A DNA stretch of 10,972 nt, taken from an uncultured Clostridia bacterium. GTDB lineage: Bacteria > Bacillota > Clostridia > Lachnospirales > Bianqueaceae. Of this stretch, positions 7,483-10,972 are shown piece after piece. The stretch is taken from the NCBI GenBank assembly GCA_947570515.1, contig CANOUM010000041.1:1-10972 (forward strand), in the 5' to 3' direction. The number at the start of each line of letters is the position of its first letter. Position 1 is the stretch's first letter. Below the pieces are notes generated by a model that saw nothing but the letters and a program-made list of their open reading frames with translations, searched no databases and was not told where the DNA came from. The translations under genes were made by a program, and so were the position numbers.

Positions 7483-8587
7483 ATGCTTGAATTTGATGAG
7501 TTCAAATTTGAACTTGACAAGTACAAGGGAGCCTTAGCAGAACTGGGTGAGTCCCTTTAACTTAGACCGTCTAAGACTCAAAGTGGAAGAACTGGAGAGA
7601 AAGCAGTCTGAGCCGGGTTTTTGGGATGATCCGGAACAGAGTCAGAAAATTGTGCAGGAGGCCGGTTCTTATAAACGAACGTTAGATGAATTTGATGAGA
7701 TGATAGGAGCCTATGAGGACGCTGAGGTCATGCTGGAGATGGGCGAGGAAGAAGAGGATGATTCACTGATTCCGGAGATCCGGGAACAGATCGATACTTT
7801 CGCGCGCCTGTATGAAAAGCTGCGTATCTCTACGCTGCTTTCCGGTGAATTCGATCATAAAAGTGCAATTTTGACGCTGCATGCCGGTGCCGGCGGCACA
7901 GAGGCATGTGACTGGACCGGTATGCTGTACCGGATGTATACACGCTGGGCAGAGCGTCATGGCTTTAAGGTAGAGGTGCTGGATTATCTGGATGGAGATG
8001 AAGCCGGTGTAAAAGGCGTGACCATTCAGATATCAGGCGAAAATGCCTATGGGTATTTAAAGTCAGAGAAGGGCGTACACCGTTTGGTGCGCATTTCGCC
8101 GTTTGATGCGGCGGGACGCCGGCATACGTCGTTTGCGTCCTGTGAAATCATGCCTGAACTGGATGATACGATTCAGGTGGATATCAATATGGATGATCTG
8201 AGAATCGATACCTATCGTTCAAGCGGCGCCGGCGGTCAGCATGTTAATAAGACGAGCAGCGCAATCCGTATCACGCATTTGCCTACCGGAATTGTTGTAC
8301 AGTGTCAAAATGAACGCTCACAGTTTCAAAATAAAGATAAGGCGATGATGATGCTTAAAGCTAAACTATATGAGCTGGAAAAGGAGAAGCAGAGTGAAAA
8401 GCTTTCCGATATCCGCGGAGAAGTAAAGGATAATGCTTTTGGCAGTCAGATTCGTTCCTATGTATTTCAGCCCTACCGGTTAGTTAAAGATTTACGGACC
8501 GGGGAGGAAAACGGTAATATTCAAGCCGTCATGGATGGAGATTTGGATGGCTTCATGAATGCATATCTGGCTTGGATCAATCGATAA
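7483..8587 (+). CDS. prfB: Peptide chain release factor 2, requiring a programmed +1 frameshift
   Basis: RF2 releases finished polypeptides at UGA and UAA codons. The gene is split: a 25-codon zero frame (7483-7557, beginning MLEFDEFKFELDK) ends at TAA 7558-7560, and the body continues in the +1 frame from AAC at 7559 to the stop at 8585-8587. Joined as 7483-7557 plus 7559-8587 the product has 367 residues, the usual RF2 length. Its motifs fall at the Escherichia coli positions: the stop-reading tripeptide SPF at 205-207 and catalytic GGQ at 250-252, with Ser at 246. An AGGGTGA ribosome binding site (7471-7477) serves the ATG. The GTG at 7547 in the body frame is not a credible start: it lacks a ribosome binding site and omits the conserved RF2 N-terminus. 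The frameshift codon is TAA rather than the usual TGA. Transcribed with secA. Confidence 0.96.
7499..7514 (+). repeat. Perfect 16-base palindrome inside the prfB zero frame
   Basis: AGTTCAAATTTGAACT is its own reverse complement. The nearby AATTTGA (7490-7496) can instead pair with TCAAATT (7502-7508) to make a hairpin right after the start codon. It may simply reflect the encoded Glu-Phe-Lys-Phe-Glu run. Confidence 0.5.
7546..7561 (+). promoter_or_regulatory. prfB recoding site, CTT-TAA-C variant
   Basis: The sequence GGTGAGTCCCTTTAAC replaces the textbook AGGGGGTATCTTTGAC. The slippery CTTT (7555-7558) is retained, allowing leucine tRNA to move from CUU to UUU, and the stop is followed by C, a poor termination context. 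The stop itself is TAA. The internal Shine-Dalgarno-like stretch is weak in the standard register; GGTGA at 7546-7550 could pair with 16S rRNA but lies about four bases further upstream than usual. The shift inserts Asn where the canonical site encodes Asp. Confidence 0.9.
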
Positions 8588-8590
8588 AGG

Positions 8591-8617
8591 CCTCTGAGTG
8601 CGCTCAGCTATGGGAGG
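8591..8617 (+). promoter_or_regulatory. Hairpin next to and partly pairing with the hydrolase ribosome binding site
   Basis: CTGAG (8594-8598) pairs with CTCAG (8603-8607) around a TGCG loop. CCT (8591-8593) can pair with AGG (8615-8617) of the Shine-Dalgarno GGGAGG, across a seven-base bulge. It begins four bases after the prfB stop and has no U-run, so it is not a terminator. It could mask the ribosome binding site unless a ribosome finishing prfB opens it. Structure inferred by eye. Confidence 0.35.
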
Positions 8618-8618
8618 T
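8612..8618 (+). promoter_or_regulatory. Shine-Dalgarno GGGAGGT that fixes the hydrolase start at 8623
   Basis: GGGAGGT ends four bases before the ATG at 8623. The frame is open back to 8572, inside prfB, but only the start at 8623 gives a signal peptide and has a ribosome binding site. Confidence 0.8.
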
Positions 8619-8622
8619 TAGT

Positions 8623-10047
8623 ATGAAAAAACCATTAAAAAAAGCACTGGTATATCTGATGATTAGTGTTCTGGCACTTAGCTGTACCGGATGCGTTACA
8701 GGAACCATTTATGGTAAGCCGCTGGATGAAGCGCGTGATGTTGACGATGCACAAGCAAGTCTCTTTATGTCTAAAATCATGGAAGCGATGCAAAATGATT
8801 CGCTGGATGAGATCAATCAGCTGGGCTACCATTATGGACAGGAGGATGCGGAAACATTTGAGGCCTTTTGGGAAAGCTGGCAGCAATATAAGCCGATCTA
8901 CGGACAGATTGAAGGGTTTTCTCTTTCTGAAAGCTATCAATTCGGCAATGAAATGGTCTTTGTTTTTTCTGCATCCATGGAAAAAGGAGAGATGTGCATA
9001 TCCGCTATGTATACCAGTGATTTTGAGCTGGTCATGCTGTATCTGTATGAGACAGGAGAAGCGGCGTATGAGGGCGCTAAAATGCCGGATCAGGTCATGG
9101 AAGAAAATATCACGTTAGGGGAGAATACGAAGTATCCGGTTGCGGCAAAGCTGACTTATCCTAAAGGAGCAGAGGCCGGCGATGCGCTGCCGGCTGTTGT
9201 GCTCGTGGGAGGCGACGGTCCCAATACCGTGGATCTTAAAGCAGGAAACACGTATTTATACCGGGATTTAGCCTGGGGGTTGGCTCAGCAAGGCATTGCC
9301 TCCGTCCGTTATGATAAAAAAGTTACGACGTATGCGGAAGAACGGCAGATGGTGGATGCACCGGCAGAAGATTTTACGGTAGCATGGGAATACACGGATG
9401 ATGCCGTGGCGGCTGCAGAGCTTTTGCGTAGCAAGCCTTATGTGAATCCTGATCAGATTTATTATATCGGGCATAGCCAGGGAGCCATTGTAGCGCCCCG
9501 AGCGGACGCCGAAGGCGGAGATTATGCCGGCATGGTGCTGCTGTCCAGTTCTCCCAGACCATGGTACGATGTCATCTATGATCAATATATCAATTATGGT
9601 TTGGTAGACCAGGATGATGAAAAGATCTATTATTTGGTCAGCAAGATAAAGTCGGAACGGGAATTTCTGGAAGAAGCAGAATATAACGATATGGATGAGG
9701 CAGAACAGCTGGAGCAGTTTGTTTATCTGCAGCCGGCATATTTCTGGAAAGATTTCTTTAGCTTTGATTATCTTCAGGCGATGAAGGAGGCCAAAAAGCC
9801 TGTCTTGATTCTGCAGGGCGACGCCAGTTTTCAGATTACAAAAGATGTTGACTTTGCTGCATGGCAGCAGGAGCTGGCAGGAGAGGATTGGGCGACGCTT
9901 AAAAGCTATGAAGGGCTCAATTTCTATTTCACGCCGTCGCAGGGCTGTTTTGCCGGGCATTATAAGGAATTTGACATGCCGGGAAGAGTGCCGGATGAGG
10001 TTATACAGGATATAGCCAATTGGATTTTGCAAGGTCATATTCAATAA
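8623..10047 (+). CDS. Lipoprotein alpha/beta hydrolase with N-terminal DUF3887-like domain
   Basis: The 474-residue product starts with a lipoprotein signal peptide, MKKPLKKALVYLMISVLALS then CTGC, so it should be tethered outside the membrane. The lipid-bearing cysteine is probably Cys24; Cys at position -3 is unusual, and Cys21 is an alternative. Residues about 45-145 resemble the DUF3887 domain often found ahead of such hydrolases. Residues about 165-474 form an alpha/beta hydrolase: an oxyanion-region strand AVVLVGGDGP, the nucleophile elbow GHSQG with Ser285, the probable acid Asp400 in LILQGDAS, and the probable histidine His446 in FAGHYKEF. The catalytic triad looks complete. The insert at about 315-375 is the likely lid. 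Related proteins act as esterases or peptidases, but the substrate is not known here. It follows prfB after 35 bases without a terminator, so it may be read from the secA promoter. A strong terminator ends the unit. Confidence 0.88.
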   Translation: MKKPLKKALVYLMISVLALSCTGCVTGTIYGKPLDEARDVDDAQASLFMSKIMEAMQNDSLDEINQLGYHYGQEDAETFEAFWESWQQYKPIYGQIEGFSLSESYQFGNEMVFVFSASMEKGEMCISAMYTSDFELVMLYLYETGEAAYEGAKMPDQVMEENITLGENTKYPVAAKLTYPKGAEAGDALPAVVLVGGDGPNTVDLKAGNTYLYRDLAWGLAQQGIASVRYDKKVTTYAEERQMVDAPAEDFTVAWEYTDDAVAAAELLRSKPYVNPDQIYYIGHSQGAIVAPRADAEGGDYAGMVLLSSSPRPWYDVIYDQYINYGLVDQDDEKIYYLVSKIKSEREFLEEAEYNDMDEAEQLEQFVYLQPAYFWKDFFSFDYLQAMKEAKKPVLILQGDASFQITKDVDFAAWQQELAGEDWATLKSYEGLNFYFTPSQGCFAGHYKEFDMPGRVPDEVIQDIANWILQGHIQ

Positions 10048-10092
10048 AAAAAGAACATCTGTAAAAGATTGATTTTACAGATGTTCTTTTTT
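10047..10092. terminator. Bidirectional intrinsic terminator
   Basis: A perfect 20-bp stem (10047-10066 with 10073-10092) surrounds the loop GATTGA. Its core is GAACATCTGTAAAA and its complement, flanked by six A on the left and six T on the right, so each strand ends in a U-run. It lies between convergent genes: the A-tract starts within the TAA stop of the hydrolase, and the minus-strand gene stops eight bases to the right. It should end transcription from both sides. Confidence 0.93.
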
Positions 10093-10100
10093 GTGTTTGA

Positions 10101-10754
10101 TCAGGATTTATATTTGTCAAGAAGAGGTAGGGCGACATGCTTACTGAAAAACTGAATTAAAGATCCGCTTAAAAGGGCGCTGCAGATTGTGCCGATGCCG
10201 AGAATTGTCCATAGATTTCCTCCGGCAAGCAGACAGAACAGCACACCGATTATAACAACGGTAATATCGCTGATCATGCGTGCGAGGCGAAAGGACATAC
10301 GGCCGCTGCCTGCATTTTGAATCATGATGGGAACGCTGTCATAAGGAGAGGTTCCCATATCGGCTGTCATATAGAGGGCTACCCCTAGTCCTAAAAAAAG
10401 GCTGCCAAGTAAAAAGGCAGTGATCTGCAGAAATGGAGTCACAGAAAGCTGCAGCACAGTATGAGCAAGCCAATAGATAAAATCGGCCATATATCCGACG
10501 CCGACCATATTGACAATCGTACCGGCGCCGATGCAGTGCCGGGCCTTAAAAAATATAACGATCAGAATCACAGTATTCATAATCAGCTGCCAAGTGCCAA
10601 AGGACATATGCAGAAACTGACTGATACCCAGATTCATACAAGTAAAGGCGTCTACGCCTAATTCGCTTACGCGATATAAACCAACGCAGATGCCGATCAG
10701 CAGATTCCCAATCAGCATCATGCTCCATCGCATTATCCGTATTTTTTTATTCAC
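10101..10754 (-). CDS. YczE/YyaS/YitT-type integral membrane protein
   Basis: The 217-residue product is very hydrophobic, with about six membrane segments (roughly 9-28, 53-70, 80-100, 108-130, 158-178 and 181-203). It shows the family's duplicated motif: GLYRVSELGVDAFTCMNLGI in the first half and ALYMTADMGTSPYDSVPIMI in the second, each with a glycine before a conserved aspartate. This places it in the poorly characterised YczE/YyaS/YitT membrane family. One relative is YczE of Bacillus subtilis, linked genetically to surfactin production, but that role cannot be carried over. The start is GTG at 10752-10754, preceded by GAGAGGT at nine-base spacing; the nearby ATG at 10760-10762 on this strand is out of frame and stops after three codons. 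It has its own promoter and ends at the shared terminator, so it is a single-gene unit. Confidence 0.85.
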   Translation of the reverse strand: MNKKIRIMRWSMMLIGNLLIGICVGLYRVSELGVDAFTCMNLGISQFLHMSFGTWQLIMNTVILIVIFFKARHCIGAGTIVNMVGVGYMADFIYWLAHTVLQLSVTPFLQITAFLLGSLFLGLGVALYMTADMGTSPYDSVPIMIQNAGSGRMSFRLARMISDITVVIIGVLFCLLAGGNLWTILGIGTICSALLSGSLIQFFSKHVALPLLDKYKS

Positions 10755-10799
10755 AGTATCATTACCTCTCTTAGCATATCATGAGTTTTTGCGTTGTTT

Positions 10800-10828
10800 A
10801 TTATACTATTATTTTGCTGAATGTCCAA
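10800..10828 (-). promoter_or_regulatory. Promoter for the YczE-type gene
   Basis: On the minus strand TTGGAC (10823-10828) or, one base further on, TGGACA (10822-10827) precedes a perfect TATAAT (10800-10805) with 17 or 16 bases between. Transcription would start near 10793, giving a leader of about 40 bases before the GTG start. Confidence 0.8.
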
Positions 10829-10844
10829 TCATTTTTGTTGTATC

Positions 10845-10869
10845 ATAAGTTCGCTGCAAGCGAACTTAT
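10845..10869. repeat. Perfect 11-bp inverted repeat between divergent promoters
   Basis: ATAAGTTCGCT (10845-10855) and its exact reverse complement (10859-10869) flank the three-base loop GCA. It lies 16 bases upstream of the -35 of the YczE-type gene and about 34 bases upstream of the rightward -35. There is no U-run on either strand, so it is not an intrinsic terminator. It may be an operator, or a dispersed hairpin repeat. Confidence 0.85.
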
Positions 10870-10903
10870 CAATCCTTTCAGTACTTTCACTTCGACAGAA
10901 ATC

Positions 10904-10933
10904 TTGATTTTGTATAGCGGCATGAAGTATAAT
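10904..10933 (+). promoter_or_regulatory. Rightward promoter for a gene beyond the window
   Basis: TTGATT (10904-10909) and a perfect TATAAT (10928-10933) are separated by 18 bases. Transcription would start near 10940. No coding start with a ribosome binding site is visible before base 10972; short ATG codons at 10954, 10959 and 10963 lack one. Confidence 0.6.
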
Positions 10934-10946
10934 AACGATATTGTTA
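10933..10946. promoter_or_regulatory. Operator-like palindrome at the rightward transcription start
   Basis: TAACGATATTGTTA is a 14-base palindrome with one mismatched pair. It overlaps the last base of the TATAAT and covers the expected transcription start. Its size, dyad form and position resemble operators of MarR-type repressors, but the identity of the binding protein is inference. Confidence 0.45.
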
Positions 10947-10972
10947 ATGTGAAATGCGATGGATGAGAAGAA

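Noticed and set aside
7547..8587. prfB as a simple gene starting at GTG 7547
   Set aside because: No ribosome binding site at suitable spacing, and it would drop the conserved RF2 N-terminus encoded in the zero frame from 7483.
9268..10044. 258-codon minus-strand open frame opposite the hydrolase
   Set aside because: It is opposite the alpha/beta hydrolase catalytic domain, has no family features, and would start inside the gene without a promoter.
10781..10966. Short plus-strand open frame at the right edge
   Set aside because: It runs through the minus-strand promoter and both palindromes, has no ribosome binding site, and shows no protein-like composition.

Overview
This window looks like chromosomal core sequence from an anaerobic Gram-positive bacterium of the class Clostridia, most likely Lachnospiraceae-like. 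The reasons are strong AGGAGG-type ribosome binding sites, moderate G+C, lipoproteins with Firmicutes-type signal peptides, an 860-residue SecA with a C-terminal zinc motif followed directly by prfB, a clostridial-type glucose-6-phosphate isomerase and a YczE-type membrane protein. This assignment is by family resemblance only, since no rRNA or other marker gene is present.

Layout. Positions 2-733 hold the 3' end of pgi (glucose-6-phosphate isomerase). A 143-base leader follows, then a small helical lipoprotein (877-1392). Closely spaced behind it are four genes on the same strand: a compact queG (epoxyqueuosine reductase, 1432-2274), a CYTH-domain phosphatase-like protein (2299-2754), a Sel1-repeat/two-TM/degenerate-NERD protein (2775-4151) and an SGNH hydrolase (4165-4773). 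Gaps from queG onward are 13-24 bases and each gene has its own Shine-Dalgarno, so co-transcription is likely. An extended -10 promoter (4808-4836) then starts a secA-prfB unit (4865-8587). prfB needs a programmed +1 frameshift. A 35-base gap leads into a lipoprotein alpha/beta hydrolase with an N-terminal DUF3887-like domain (8623-10047). A 20-bp stem terminator (10047-10092) separates this from a convergent YczE-like membrane protein on the minus strand (10101-10754). The last 218 bases form a divergent promoter region with two palindromes and no gene start I can support.

How the genes relate. SecA drives Sec-dependent export, which both lipoproteins would use. RF2 terminates translation at UGA and UAA. 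QueG completes queuosine in tRNA. The CYTH, Sel1/NERD-like and SGNH proteins are co-directional accessory genes without a demonstrated joint function.

The most notable observation is the prfB recoding site. The zero frame ends in CTT TAA C, not the textbook CTT TGA C, and the upstream Shine-Dalgarno-like stimulator is weak and displaced. If real, this changes the logic of RF2 autoregulation, because UAA is also read by RF1. Other points are a NERD-like domain whose catalytic E-x-K appears replaced by H-x-R, a QueG trimmed at both ends, and a palindrome-rich divergent promoter region at the right edge. I found no CRISPR array, insertion sequence, tRNA, rRNA or phage signature, and no clear novel multi-gene system.
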